Assembly (NCBI RefSeq): GCF_003368325.1
Contig: NZ_CP031467.1
Location: 4,030,001 to 4,094,000, forward strand
Source: Paraburkholderia caffeinilytica
GTDB taxonomy: Bacteria > Pseudomonadota > Gammaproteobacteria > Burkholderiales > Burkholderiaceae
DNA: 64,000 nucleotides
Direction of reading: 5' to 3'
The position numbers and the translations under genes were made by a program. This document shows, one piece after another, positions 36,963-45,251 of this stretch; within the stretch, counting starts at the first letter, position 1; each line of letters opens with the position of its first letter. Below the pieces are notes generated by a model. That model was not told the origin of the DNA and ran no database searches. It saw only the letters and a program-made list of their open reading frames with translations.

Positions 36963-38244
36963 TACCTCACTCCTCGATCGTTGGACTGTGGAGATATACG
37001 GACGACTGCCGATGAGGGGCGTGATTCGGTGCACGCTGTCCTTGCGTTGCTTTTTATCCAATATAGACGGTCGGGTTGGCTCGGACAAAGGCAGTTTGTA
37101 TCAGTCGCGAAGACGATGGGTATTGCGAACGCGCTGCTAGGGGCTGCCTGAGTGTCGCTATCGACGCACAACAAAGTCTCTACCAATCGGTGACGGTGCG
37201 CTCGGTCATGAGCGCACCGGGAAAACCGTGACGCGGAAACAATTGTGCGGATGTGACATTGGTTTTTCGGCTTCGCGCTGATTCAGACGATTAAGAGCCT
37301 TGAGAGGCTACGGGCGCCAGCCGTAAGATCTCCGCGGGACTCGCTCGGGCCACATGGGTTGCAGTGACATGCGGGTTATCACCGTTCAGATACGCCATTA
37401 AACGCAACTCTGATACGTGGAGTTATCAGGGTTATAAGCATGCAAAAAAATGGCCCGCATCTTCGCGGACCCGGTTCTGGCGGAGCAAGGACGGGCGGCC
37501 AGTCTCCCGCCAGCCCCGCCTTGCCCCGTTTTGCGGTCGCATGTCGCTAGCACGGACCACATCTACATCATAGTCACTGCACCGGCACACGGCGGGGTTT
37601 TGCAGCAGCGCCGCGGGCAGGCGCCGACTCCACGCGTTCCTTAGGGCGAGGCCTTGCGAAGTATAAGAAATTGAGAAAAACGCAAAAAATGGTGTAAATG
37701 AAGGCCCGGAAAGTTGCAGCTATCCGACCCTTCGTTTCTGGACACTGGCCCCAATTCGACCTTTTTCGTTCGGGTATAGCTTACGTCTTTGCGATGGGCG
37801 TATCTCACCTGATGACTCACAGGCAATGGCGCGCAACCGGACCCGGCTGTAGGCGGAGAAGTCTTTGGGCGCGTGACCGGACTGGCGCGATGTGACCAAA
37901 AGGTCACGCGGCACGCGAGGTCTAGGCAGCAGAAGACGCGGTAGGCCCACCAAGGCGTGTCGGAATGTCGACGGCCTGCGCCGGTCGGAGACTTTGGCGG
38001 ATCGCTGAGGCTTCGGCACAGAACCATGGACGCTGATCTCTCTCGGCAAGCGGTTCAGTCTTTGCACGTGCAAAGTCGCCCAACATGTATCAGCGGCCGG
38101 GCATTGGACACGACATCAATTATGGGCCGGCATCGGTTGGGCGATCTGGCGTGGGTGAATCGGTGCGACGGAGGGCCGATTGCGCAAAGCGGCACGGATC
38201 GGGTAGGGTGGCGACATCTTCACAACCTCAACAGGGAAAACGGA
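36963..38244. other. Long non-coding region of the element
   Basis: About 1.3 kb without a convincing gene. It contains a 9-bp stem hairpin at 37195-37218 (GGTGCGCTC with GAGCGCACC) with no T tract, and a minus-strand terminator at 37444-37471 (stem with GGCCCGC/GCGGACC, T run on the minus strand). The orientation of that terminator has no gene upstream on its strand that I recognise, so a decayed gene may have been lost near 37500-38000. The region is a candidate for oriT or an origin, since it is flanked by transfer genes. The HU gene promoter should be near the right end. Confidence 0.45.
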
Positions 38245-38523
38245 ATGAACAAGCAGGAACTGGTGGATGCTGTCGCCGCGAAGACCGGCGACAGCAAGGT
38301 CGCCACGGGCGAGATGATCGACGCGGTGATCGAGGCCATCACAGGCGAACTGACGAAGGGCAAAACGGTACAGCTGATTGGATTCGGCTCGTTCTCGACG
38401 GGGGCGCGCGCCGCACGGGTCGGCCGGAATCCGGCAACCGGCGCCGAGATCCAGATTCCGGCCGCGAAGACGGTGAAGTTCACGGCAGGCAAGGCGTTCA
38501 AGGATGCGGTGAAAGGCGCCTGA
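38245..38523 (+). CDS. HU-family DNA-binding protein carried on the element
   Basis: A 92-residue HU paralogue: [15 protein letters not shown], then the DNA arm [30 protein letters not shown] with the conserved RNPATG tip. It differs at many positions from the chromosomal hupB of this window, so it is an independent lineage. It likely coats element DNA or helps the relaxosome/integrase, as HU and IHF do elsewhere. The start is the ATG after CAGGGAAAACGGA. It precedes the SET methyltransferase gene by 286 bases. Confidence 0.9.
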   Translation: MNKQELVDAVAAKTGDSKVATGEMIDAVIEAITGELTKGKTVQLIGFGSFSTGARAARVGRNPATGAEIQIPAAKTVKFTAGKAFKDAVKGA

Positions 38524-38809
38524 AACCGAGGCAGGCGGTCGGTCAGATTGCTGCTGACGGCATCCCCGTCGAATCGCCGCGACCGGTGCGCGGCGGTGGC
38601 AGTGGAACGTAGTGATCAGGCAGGGGGCCTGCGTCGCTGGGGCGACCGGCGCGCATCCCTGACTGTCGCGGATCAGAGTTTCCTGACGCCCCGGATACAA
38701 ATGCGGCCGCCAGGCGCGGAACGTGGTGGTAACCGTAGGTTCCTTCCATCAATCGCGATTGAAATTAGCCGCTTTATACTTCCACATCTACCATACTCAG
38801 GGCAACAGA

Positions 38810-39250
38810 ATGCGTCGCGTGATCGTCCGGAGATCGCCAGTGCACGGCAACGGTGTATTTGCGATGCGCCCGCTTGCAGCGGGCGAGCGCGTGCTTGAGT
38901 ACAAAGGTGAAATCACGACCTGGCGGGACGCGTTGCGCCGGCACCGGCGTGAAGGCGTCGCGGGACACACCTTCCTGTTCGGCCTGTCGGACGGACGCGT
39001 CATTGATGGCAGCCGGGACGGCAACAGTGCCCGCTGGCTGAACCACGCGTGTGCGCCGAACTGCGAAACCATTGAGGATGATGGTCGGATTTTCATTCAC
39101 ACGCTCCGACCGATCCACGTGGGTGAAGAACTGTTCATTGATTATCTGCTGGCTACCGACGATCCTTCAGATCAGGAGGTTCGGGCCCAGTACGCGTGTG
39201 CCTGCTCGGCTGCGGATTGTCGTCGGTCGATGCTGGCCGACGCGGCCTGA
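38810..39250 (+). CDS. SET-domain protein lysine methyltransferase
   Basis: A 146-residue compact SET-domain protein. The N-terminal GNGVFAMRPLAAGERVLEYKGE contains the first conserved region. The central ARWLNHACAPNCE matches the NHxCxPN S-adenosylmethionine-binding motif and EELFIDYL gives the catalytic Tyr region. A post-SET cysteine cluster CACSAADCR follows. It would transfer methyl groups to lysine of a protein; Burkholderia thailandensis BtSET and Legionella LegAS4 act on host chromatin, while others act on bacterial histone-like proteins. No secretion signal is visible. Its neighbour is an HU gene, which makes HU a candidate substrate (inference only). Confidence 0.88.
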   Translation: MRRVIVRRSPVHGNGVFAMRPLAAGERVLEYKGEITTWRDALRRHRREGVAGHTFLFGLSDGRVIDGSRDGNSARWLNHACAPNCETIEDDGRIFIHTLRPIHVGEELFIDYLLATDDPSDQEVRAQYACACSAADCRRSMLADAA

Positions 39251-39269
39251 ACAGGGGGCGGAGGAGCTA

Positions 39270-39464
39270 GTGGGCAGCATCGCTATCCCGAAAATCGCCG
39301 AGAGCCCGAAGCAGGAGAATGATGGATTTGTCCGGCTCGGCGTGGATTTGGTTTTCCACCTCGATGTGCTGAAGCCATGGATGCCAAAGGCAGCAGTATC
39401 CGACGGTGCTTCTGGCGCAAACACGAAGAAACAGATGTCGCTGGAGCTTGACGATTGGTGGTGA
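39270..39464 (+). CDS. Possible small protein after the SET gene
   Basis: A 64-residue frame starting at GTG 39270, just after GGAGGAG and 19 bases past the SET stop. It is acidic and ends with MSLELDDWW. It has no domain or membrane segment I recognise. The good ribosome binding site and even codon choice support a gene, but no independent evidence exists; it could be a remnant. Confidence 0.42.
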   Translation: MGSIAIPKIAESPKQENDGFVRLGVDLVFHLDVLKPWMPKAAVSDGASGANTKKQMSLELDDWW

Positions 39465-39899
39465 CCTCGACGCCAGGGCGTATCTCTACAGATGCAGGGG
39501 AGCAGCTTTATGCAGAAGCGGAAGTTCGCATGAAAGCGAGCAGGGGGAGTGAGTCTGCCGGAGCTGCTGGACTGGCTTGAACTGGCACTGACGAGGGCAC
39601 CCGCTAGCATGTCCGTCTGTCGGGCGATGTCGGCTCTGAATCGGCGGCTCGGCTCGACCGGCGAGAAAACTGCTGCACGGACCAGTCGGTCCACGTCCCC
39701 GCAACGTCGGCGCTAAACCGCCGTCGAATCTTTGCCACTGTTTTCGTGAGCATCGCCCGGGCGCGCAATTGGCACGTCCAACTGAATCGGCTAGGAACAT
39801 CGAGCGGTTTTCGAAAATTTCTGGTTTGTCGACGTCGTGCGGAGTTCAGCCCAATGATCGCGCCGCGTCCTTCCCCGCTTTGCGGTCTTTCCGGATAAG
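39465..39899. other. Gap with decayed sequence
   Basis: No clear gene. Fragments on the minus strand within 39800-39899 may continue the integrase remnant described next. Nothing else is visible. Confidence 0.35.
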
Positions 39900-40305
39900 G
39901 CTCACCCAATGATCGCCCCGACGTCGGTCTCGATGTCGCCGAGACAGGCACGGACCAGTTCGCTCACGCGCAGGGCGGCCGCATACGCGATGTCCACGAA
40001 ACTCCGGCGTTGCGCCGCCGGCGACTCCTAGCCATAAGACAATTCAAGTCTGCGACAATGGAGTGGACGGGCGTCCACTCGCCCTCTGCAAAAGTGTGGG
40101 ATGTGTCGAGCACGGTTGCGAGACGGGCTCCGCGCACCTTGACGCCAGCGAATGGATTGGCCAGCAGAAAACGCTGCTTCATCAGCCAGCGGAGCATCGG
40201 GCCAGGTACCGACACCGTGTAGGCGGCTGTGCGCGCAGCACATTCTCTGCCACCAGGCTGGGCGGGGGGCTTGTACCCCCGAACTGTTGCGTATGGTCCG
40301 TGCAC
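39900..40305 (-). pseudogene. Broken tyrosine integrase remnant
   Basis: The minus strand reads like the C-terminal half of a Burkholderia tyrosine integrase but is broken. From 40305 downward there is RWLMKQRFLLANPFAGVKV and FAEGEW, then a frame change. In the new frame LELSYG is followed by an in-frame TAG where Trp is expected, then FVDIAYAAALRVSELVRACLGDIE, which fits the catalytic-domain start (Arg-containing RVSELVRA). At least one nonsense codon and one frameshift are present and the catalytic Tyr end is absent. It is the fossil of a second integration event at the far end of the element. Confidence 0.75.
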
Positions 40306-40307
40306 TC

Positions 40308-40332
40308 AAAAAAACGCCTGGCATTGCCAGGC
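40308..40332 (-). terminator. Minus-strand intrinsic terminator
   Basis: A perfect 7-bp stem GCCTGGC with GCCAGGC and a three-base loop, followed on the minus strand by seven T residues. It sits at the edge of the dead integrase. Confidence 0.78.
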
Positions 40333-40708
40333 AAAAGGCTCGCGAATTCGAAGCAACTGTTGATGTTCGTTAATTCTGCTTGCCATGTTCACGGCTTTCG
40401 CTAGCGAAAGAAGGGCAGCAGCCCGCTCCCGATAAGACTGGAAGGCCAGATTGCCGGTTTTGCCACCCGTTGCGTTTCAGCAACGGGCGAACGGCTGTGT
40501 GTCCGCCAATTTTTCTAGCGAGTTCAACGTGTCCTTTAATTCCGCTAATGCGGCTGCTGAGCGACGCAACAGGGTAAACCGGGTAAGGGCAGCGGCGGAC
40601 GGAAATGTCGACACTTGTTCCTGCGATCATACGGTGCCGCTGGTATCCAGGCGCAGACGAAAAGCAGTGTACTGCAGGGCACTATAGGAGTTACCCGGCG
40701 GTCTTCTA
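40333..40708. other. Non-coding gap with palindromes, left of the Tn3-type end
   Basis: No gene. A perfect 16-base palindrome CTTTCGCTAGCGAAAG lies at 40395-40410, and a hairpin with stem CCCGTTGC/GCAACGGG at 40466-40487. Their roles are unknown. The right border is the terminal repeat of the transposon. Confidence 0.45.
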
Positions 40709-40746
40709 GGGGTCGTCTCAGAATTCGGAAAAAATCGCGTGCTAAG
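40709..40746 (+). repeat. 38-bp terminal inverted repeat of a Tn3-family transposon (Tn501-like)
   Basis: The 38 bases start GGGGTCGTCTCAGAATTCGG and end with GTGCTAAG, fitting the Tn3-family Tn21/Tn501 end (GGGG at the outer tip, CTAAG at the inner tip). The outer tip faces left, so the transposon extends rightward from here. The five bases just outside (TTCTA) would be the target duplication. I found no matching inverted copy further right, so either the partner lies beyond 64000 or it is lost. Confidence 0.85.
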
Positions 40747-40822
40747 CTACTTGCGCGTGGGCGTAGCTGTGATCTTCGGCGATAAATGCTGGGAAATCTC
40801 CAGCGCTATTTGACTCATAACG

Positions 40823-41407
40823 TCAGATCGGCTCAGCCTTTCGCCTTACTCGCATGATGGAATACCGCGTTGTGGCGTAATCGCGCGCGAACTGAGAGAT
40901 GGATTCGCCCGCTGCCAACCGCTGTATGACTTCGGCCTGCTGCATAGCCGTCAACGCCGGAGGGCGTCCCATTACCGTTCCTTCTGCACGGGCGCGCACG
41001 ATCCCGGTGTGAGTGCGTTCGATCAGCAAGTCACGCTCGAACTCTGCAACCGCGATGAGAACGCCCATCGTCATCTTCCCGGCGGTACTTGTTAGATCCA
41101 CGCCTCCAAGCGCGAGGCAATGGACGCGAACGTCATCAATCGCGAGGCGCTCTACCGTCGAGCGTACGTCCATCGCATTGCGGCCGAGGCGATCAAGCTT
41201 TGTGACGATGAGCACATCGCCGGGTTCAAGTCGGTTCAGCATGCGAGCGAATTGTGGACGCTCGCTGGCCGTGACGCTGCCACTAATGTTTTCGGTGACG
41301 ATGCGTCGCTTATCTACCGCAAAGCCTGCGGCCGCCATTTCGCGTACTTGGTTTTCGGTGTTTTGATCTGCGGTGCTGACGCGGGCATAAATGAAATTTC
41401 GCGACAT
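40823..41407 (-). CDS. tnpR: Serine resolvase (TnpR-like)
   Basis: A 194-residue resolvase/invertase. The catalytic Ser is in YARVSTADQNTENQ (about residue 10) and the arginine core in LDRLGRNAMDV. The C-terminal HTH reads ESISQFARDYATTRYSIMRV. It would resolve cointegrates at the res site located directly upstream. In Tn21-type transposons tnpA follows tnpR and then the end repeat; here only 76 bases separate the tnpR stop from the repeat, holding a 23-codon frame and no transposase. So tnpA is absent at this end. Confidence 0.92.
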   Translation of the reverse strand: MSRNFIYARVSTADQNTENQVREMAAAGFAVDKRRIVTENISGSVTASERPQFARMLNRLEPGDVLIVTKLDRLGRNAMDVRSTVERLAIDDVRVHCLALGGVDLTSTAGKMTMGVLIAVAEFERDLLIERTHTGIVRARAEGTVMGRPPALTAMQQAEVIQRLAAGESISQFARDYATTRYSIMRVRRKAEPI

Positions 41408-41417
41408 CCGGCTCTCC

Positions 41418-41570
41418 AATGTGTACGAAACCAACGTACGACTATTGAATACCGTTCGATACTGCGAAACACTTACTTTCGTACATACGTGGCGGGGGCT
41501 GTACCGAACCGATCGGTTTCGTACATGTGTGTGAGGCCCAGTTCGGCCGAGACGGAATGTACGAATGCTT
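41418..41570. promoter_or_regulatory. Probable res site upstream of tnpR
   Basis: The short motif TTTCGTACA or its reverse complement occurs at about 41421, 41476, 41516 and 41557 (the last is one base short), with mixed orientation and irregular spacing, between tnpR and the next gene. This is the arrangement of resolvase subsites I to III in Tn3-type res. It probably also contains the tnpR promoter. Confidence 0.7.
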
Positions 41571-41701
41571 CGAGCAATGCTCTACCAACCGATGCGTTGC
41601 ATCGGAAACACCGATGCGACGATCAAAAATTCCTGCTGGTGCGCGAAAGTGTGTCGCGCCAACATAGCTCACTTCAAGTATGGGTTTGAAGGAAGGTGAG
41701 C

Positions 41702-42436
41702 ATGGGTAACAGTCTCGAAGGACAACAGATCGTGGTCGTTGGCGGCAACTCGGGCATGGGGTTAGCACTCTGCGCGCAGCTGATGAAAATGCGCTGTGAG
41801 GTTCTGATCGTCGGCCGATCAAAAGACAAGCTCGAAGCGGCACGCGAGCAGCTGTGCGAATTCGGCAAGCCACGTCTGCACCAGGCCGATGTGACGCGCG
41901 AAGAGGAGGTGCGGCGTCTTTTCGAGGAGGCGGGGACGGTGGACCACCTGGTTTGTACTGCCGCCGACGTCCGCGGCGCATACGAGTTGCTACCGCTACT
42001 CGAGTTAGATGCGCTGGATCGCGCAATCCGCTCGAAGGTCGTCGCGCCGATCCTGCTGGCCAAGCACAGCGCGCAGCGAATGCCGGCTCACGGCTCGATC
42101 ACGCTGACTTCCGGCATCGCGGCCTACCGACCGAGACCGAAGGGTATCGCCGTGGCGGCAATCAATGCTGCACTAGAAGGCGCCGTGCGCGCGATGGCCG
42201 TCGAGCTCGCGCCGTTGCGGATCAACGCAGTTTCGCCGGGCTGGGTACACACACCGATCTGGAACAACGTCGCCGGCGCAGACAGTGAACGGCTATTGGC
42301 CTCGATGGCGGAGCGACTGCCGGTGGGCAGGATTGGAACTGGCGACGACATTGCCGATGCCATTGTCTTCCTACTTGGTAACGGCTACACGACCGGCACG
42401 GTTCTTCACGTCGACGGTGGACATCGGCTCGTCTGA
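41702..42436 (+). CDS. SDR-family protein lacking the catalytic Tyr/Lys
   Basis: A 244-residue short-chain dehydrogenase fold. The NAD(P) motif GGNSGMG is at about 13-19 and the C-terminal GTVLHVDGG is typical. The Ser of the active site is present in TLTSGIAAY, but aligning to the usual S-x12-YxxxK pattern puts Val and Asn where Tyr and Lys should be (GIAVAAINAALEG). So standard reductase chemistry is unlikely unless the neighbouring Tyr-Arg-Pro-Arg-Pro-Lys acts instead. The start at 41702 has GGAAGG five bases upstream. Its 3' end overlaps the convergent lysR gene by 66 bases. Confidence 0.82.
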   Translation: MGNSLEGQQIVVVGGNSGMGLALCAQLMKMRCEVLIVGRSKDKLEAAREQLCEFGKPRLHQADVTREEEVRRLFEEAGTVDHLVCTAADVRGAYELLPLLELDALDRAIRSKVVAPILLAKHSAQRMPAHGSITLTSGIAAYRPRPKGIAVAAINAALEGAVRAMAVELAPLRINAVSPGWVHTPIWNNVAGADSERLLASMAERLPVGRIGTGDDIADAIVFLLGNGYTTGTVLHVDGGHRLV

Positions 42437-43324
42437 TCTTGCTACGGCGAGACGAATCATCTCGATAAATGCTGCCACGTGGCGCGTTGGCTCTCGACCC
42501 ACGGTGAGAAGACAGATGGGTAGACCTTCGCCAATCGTTGACAGCGCGCGCAACTCGACACGCAGCGCCGTTTCAGCGGTGTCTACGGCCATCCTCGGCA
42601 GGATCGATACACCGAGGCCCGCGGACACCATCTGTACCAAGGCTTGCACGCTGTCGGCCACGCCGCGGATACAAGGGCGCACGGGGGCTTCCTGCAACAG
42701 GGCATCTAGGTATTCGCGATACCGGCAGCCCTCCATGGTGACGATTAACGGGAATGCCGCCAGCGCATCGGGCTTTACGTCAGCGGCCCTACTGAGTGGA
42801 TGGCCTGGGGGCATCACGACAACTGGCATGTCCCGTGCGACGAGGTCGGCCTGAAGGTTGGCGTCGTTCGCCGGCCATCCGTGCACCAGACCGAGGTCGG
42901 CTGTCCCGCCGAGCACCGCCTGAGCGGTCTCTGAGGAGTTTCTTTCCCGAATCTCGACCCGGGTTCTTGGATGCAGTTCGACAAAGCGGGTGAGCACCGG
43001 AATAAGCAAACAGGTGCACAAGGTTTGCGGTGCTGCGACGCGGATCGTGCCCCCTTTCTCGTCGGGATTGTCTCGAACCACCCGGAAGGTATCGTCGGCC
43101 ATTGCGAGCAACTCGCGTGCACGACCTGCCAGCCTTTCGCCGGCCGCAGTGAGCATCAGGCGGTTGTTTTTGCGAATGAACAGCGGCTGTCCGACACTCT
43201 GCTCGAGTGCCCGTACCTGTTCCGTAACGCTTGGTTGCGACAGGTGTACCTGTTTGGCAGCTCTCGTAAAGCTCAAGGTCTCGGCTGCCGCGAGGAAGAT
43301 TTTCAGTTGCCATAGCTGGAACAT
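42371..43324 (-). CDS. LysR-family transcriptional regulator
   Basis: A 317-residue LysR protein. The HTH lies in residues about 1-60 (LKIFLAAAETLSFTRAAKQVHLSQPSVTEQ in pieces), followed by the linker helix and a substrate-binding domain with GGTADLGLVHG. The divergent side carries the MFS remnant, porin and glucosidase genes on the same strand as lysR, so its control target is unclear; the overlapped SDR is another option. The C-terminal 20 residues are low quality and overlap the SDR end. Confidence 0.93.
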   Translation of the reverse strand: MFQLWQLKIFLAAAETLSFTRAAKQVHLSQPSVTEQVRALEQSVGQPLFIRKNNRLMLTAAGERLAGRARELLAMADDTFRVVRDNPDEKGGTIRVAAPQTLCTCLLIPVLTRFVELHPRTRVEIRERNSSETAQAVLGGTADLGLVHGWPANDANLQADLVARDMPVVVMPPGHPLSRAADVKPDALAAFPLIVTMEGCRYREYLDALLQEAPVRPCIRGVADSVQALVQMVSAGLGVSILPRMAVDTAETALRVELRALSTIGEGLPICLLTVGREPTRHVAAFIEMIRLAVARSDEPMSTVDVKNRAGRVAVTK

Positions 43325-43574
43325 GTAGGTCGGGAAGGCGGTTCGCTGACTCAGCTAGCCACAGGCCAGGGCCAAAGCAGTGAACTCCTCGCCCCATGCA
43401 AGACCACTGCGTCAAACAGATGGCCACCAAATATTTTATCAAATTTAACGTCAACGGCCCATTCGATGACCGCTTTCCGCAGTCAAGCAGAAATCACCGA
43501 AGTCACCCGAAATCCGTCCTAGGCTTTCTGACGGATGCTCTTTGCTGCCGTCCTTCCGCCTCAACCTCGACAAG

Positions 43575-44051
43575 TTGACAAAGCCCGATGAACGAGCCGA
43601 GCGAGTAGAAACCCGCTGCGCGTCTCAGTTTCGACTTTGGGAAAAGGTCCGTGAGCATCGAATAGGTTCCAGGCGACAATGCCGCTTCGCCGACACCCAC
43701 GCTCATGCGAGCGACGAACATTTGCGTGAAGTTTTGGCCGACTCCGCAAGCCGTGGTGGCGAGACTCCATAGCGCTATGCCGCAAGCAATGATGCGCGGC
43801 CGCGCGAAGCGGTCCGTGAGATGCGCGATCGGCATGCCCATCACCGCATAGAGGAGTGAGAAAGCGAACCGGTGCAGAAGGCTGAATTACGCGTCGGTAA
43901 GATGGAGGTCGTGCTTGATCGGCTCGATCATAGGCGCAAGCACCTGACGATCGATGAAGGAAAAGACGTAAGCCAGCATGCAGATGGCGACGACGTACCA
44001 TTCGTACGTATAGCGTTTGCCCGCACGCGTATTTGTGATCGACGGGTTCAT
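43575..44051 (-). pseudogene. MFS transporter gene, broken
   Basis: From the ATG at 44051 the minus strand encodes the N-terminal part of a major facilitator transporter: RYTYEWYVVAICMLAYVFSFIDRQVL with MIEPIKHDLHLTDA. An in-frame TAA at 43889-43887 stands where CAA (Gln) is usual in this motif. The frame continues after it (FSLLHRFAFSLLYAVMGMPIAHLTDRFARPR and the motif around RMSVGVGEAALSPGTYSML) but ends abruptly near 43575, leaving about 160 of some 420 codons. Neither half should make a working transporter. Confidence 0.88.
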
Positions 44052-44138
44052 CCTGTATCTCCGGTATGTGTGTGCATAAGCATTCGCGCCGGCACGCGCG
44101 GCGCGCGGATTCAGAGTAAGGAGTCTACAGACAGGTTA

Positions 44139-45221
44139 TTAAAAGACATGTTCGATGCCCACATAGGCACCCGACTGTGTATGTCCAGGTAGCGGGTTAT
44201 CGGAGCTTGTCGTCGAGTTCGCTTCGAGGCTGAATTTTGCATTCGCACTGTTTCGTACACTTGCCAACTGGGCGTGCAGTTGCGTCCGTTTCGAGAGGTA
44301 GTACACGGTGCCCACGGCGTACATCGTCGCGTTCCCGCCGCCCCCATTGGCATTCACATGGAACACGGCGGCCTTCAGGTCAATGTCGGGCTGTGCCCTC
44401 CAGTTGATCGCCGCCCATTCCTGCTGAAGGGTTGTCGTGCTGCCCGAGTCGGCGTGCAGCGTCTGGAAAACGCCCTGCACCTTGAACTGGCCGAGGTACA
44501 GATTGGCGCCGACGAAATATTCCCGCGAGTATGAGTAGATATTGTCGAACTTGCCATTCGCCGGGTCCCGGATTTCGTCATAAATGCCCCGCACCAGCAT
44601 CCACGCCGACGCATATGAAATCTGCAGACCCGCCATGCGGCCTTGGGACGTGGTGCCGTTGCCGTTCCAGTTGGTGGCGTTCGACAACGCATATTGTCCG
44701 TATACGTCGATGCCATCTATCTTCGGCGACTGGTACGACACGGCGTTGCTCGCCTTGATCCAGCTTCTGCCACGTGTCAGGGACGTCGATGCCCATGACC
44801 CGAGCAGGAACGGATCGAAGCTGACGATGTTGTTGGCGATGAAGAGTTGGCGCCCGATCTGGAACGCTCCGTAGTGGTCGTTCTTCAGTCCGACGCTTGC
44901 CCATCGGTTGAACAGCCCGTCAGGCGAACCCTGTCCGGTGGTAGCGAGAAACGCACTTTCCAGATGGAAGGTAGCCTTTGTTCCCCCGCCAATGTCTTCT
45001 GAGCCCTCCATGGCGAAATAGCTTCCGCCCCAATTGCCGCTCTCGGCGCGCACGCGTGATGTCGTGCCGCCGCTCGCAGTCGGGATGCCCGACATATATT
45101 CGATGCCGTTATCGATCCGGCCATAGAGCGTGACGCTGCTTTGCGCATGGGCGGTGGTTCCGGCGATTGTGCCGGCCGCGGCAGCGATGCACTGTACCGC
45201 GAGGAATTTTGCTTTATGCAT
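44139..45221 (-). CDS. Gram-negative porin (OmpC-like)
   Basis: A 360-residue outer-membrane porin. The signal peptide ends around GTTAHAQ before SSVTLYGRIDNGIEY, the hallmark first strand. GSEDIGGGTKATFHLESAF and the C-terminal GAYVGIEHVF (terminal Phe for BAM recognition) are typical of Burkholderia porins. It lies 30 bases from the glucosidase gene on the same strand, so the two may form an operon for uptake of glucoside breakdown products. Confidence 0.94.
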   Translation of the reverse strand: MHKAKFLAVQCIAAAAGTIAGTTAHAQSSVTLYGRIDNGIEYMSGIPTASGGTTSRVRAESGNWGGSYFAMEGSEDIGGGTKATFHLESAFLATTGQGSPDGLFNRWASVGLKNDHYGAFQIGRQLFIANNIVSFDPFLLGSWASTSLTRGRSWIKASNAVSYQSPKIDGIDVYGQYALSNATNWNGNGTTSQGRMAGLQISYASAWMLVRGIYDEIRDPANGKFDNIYSYSREYFVGANLYLGQFKVQGVFQTLHADSGSTTTLQQEWAAINWRAQPDIDLKAAVFHVNANGGGGNATMYAVGTVYYLSKRTQLHAQLASVRNSANAKFSLEANSTTSSDNPLPGHTQSGAYVGIEHVF

Positions 45222-45251
45222 GGTCTTTTCGTTGAATAACTATCGTCCGAA

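Noticed and set aside
37641..38027. 128-residue minus-strand frame in the non-coding region
   Set aside because: Composition is typical of an anti-coding frame and there is no ribosome binding site or motif.
41418..41570. The TTTCGTACA motifs as a quorum-sensing lux box cluster
   Set aside because: Spacing and position beside tnpR fit a resolvase res site better.
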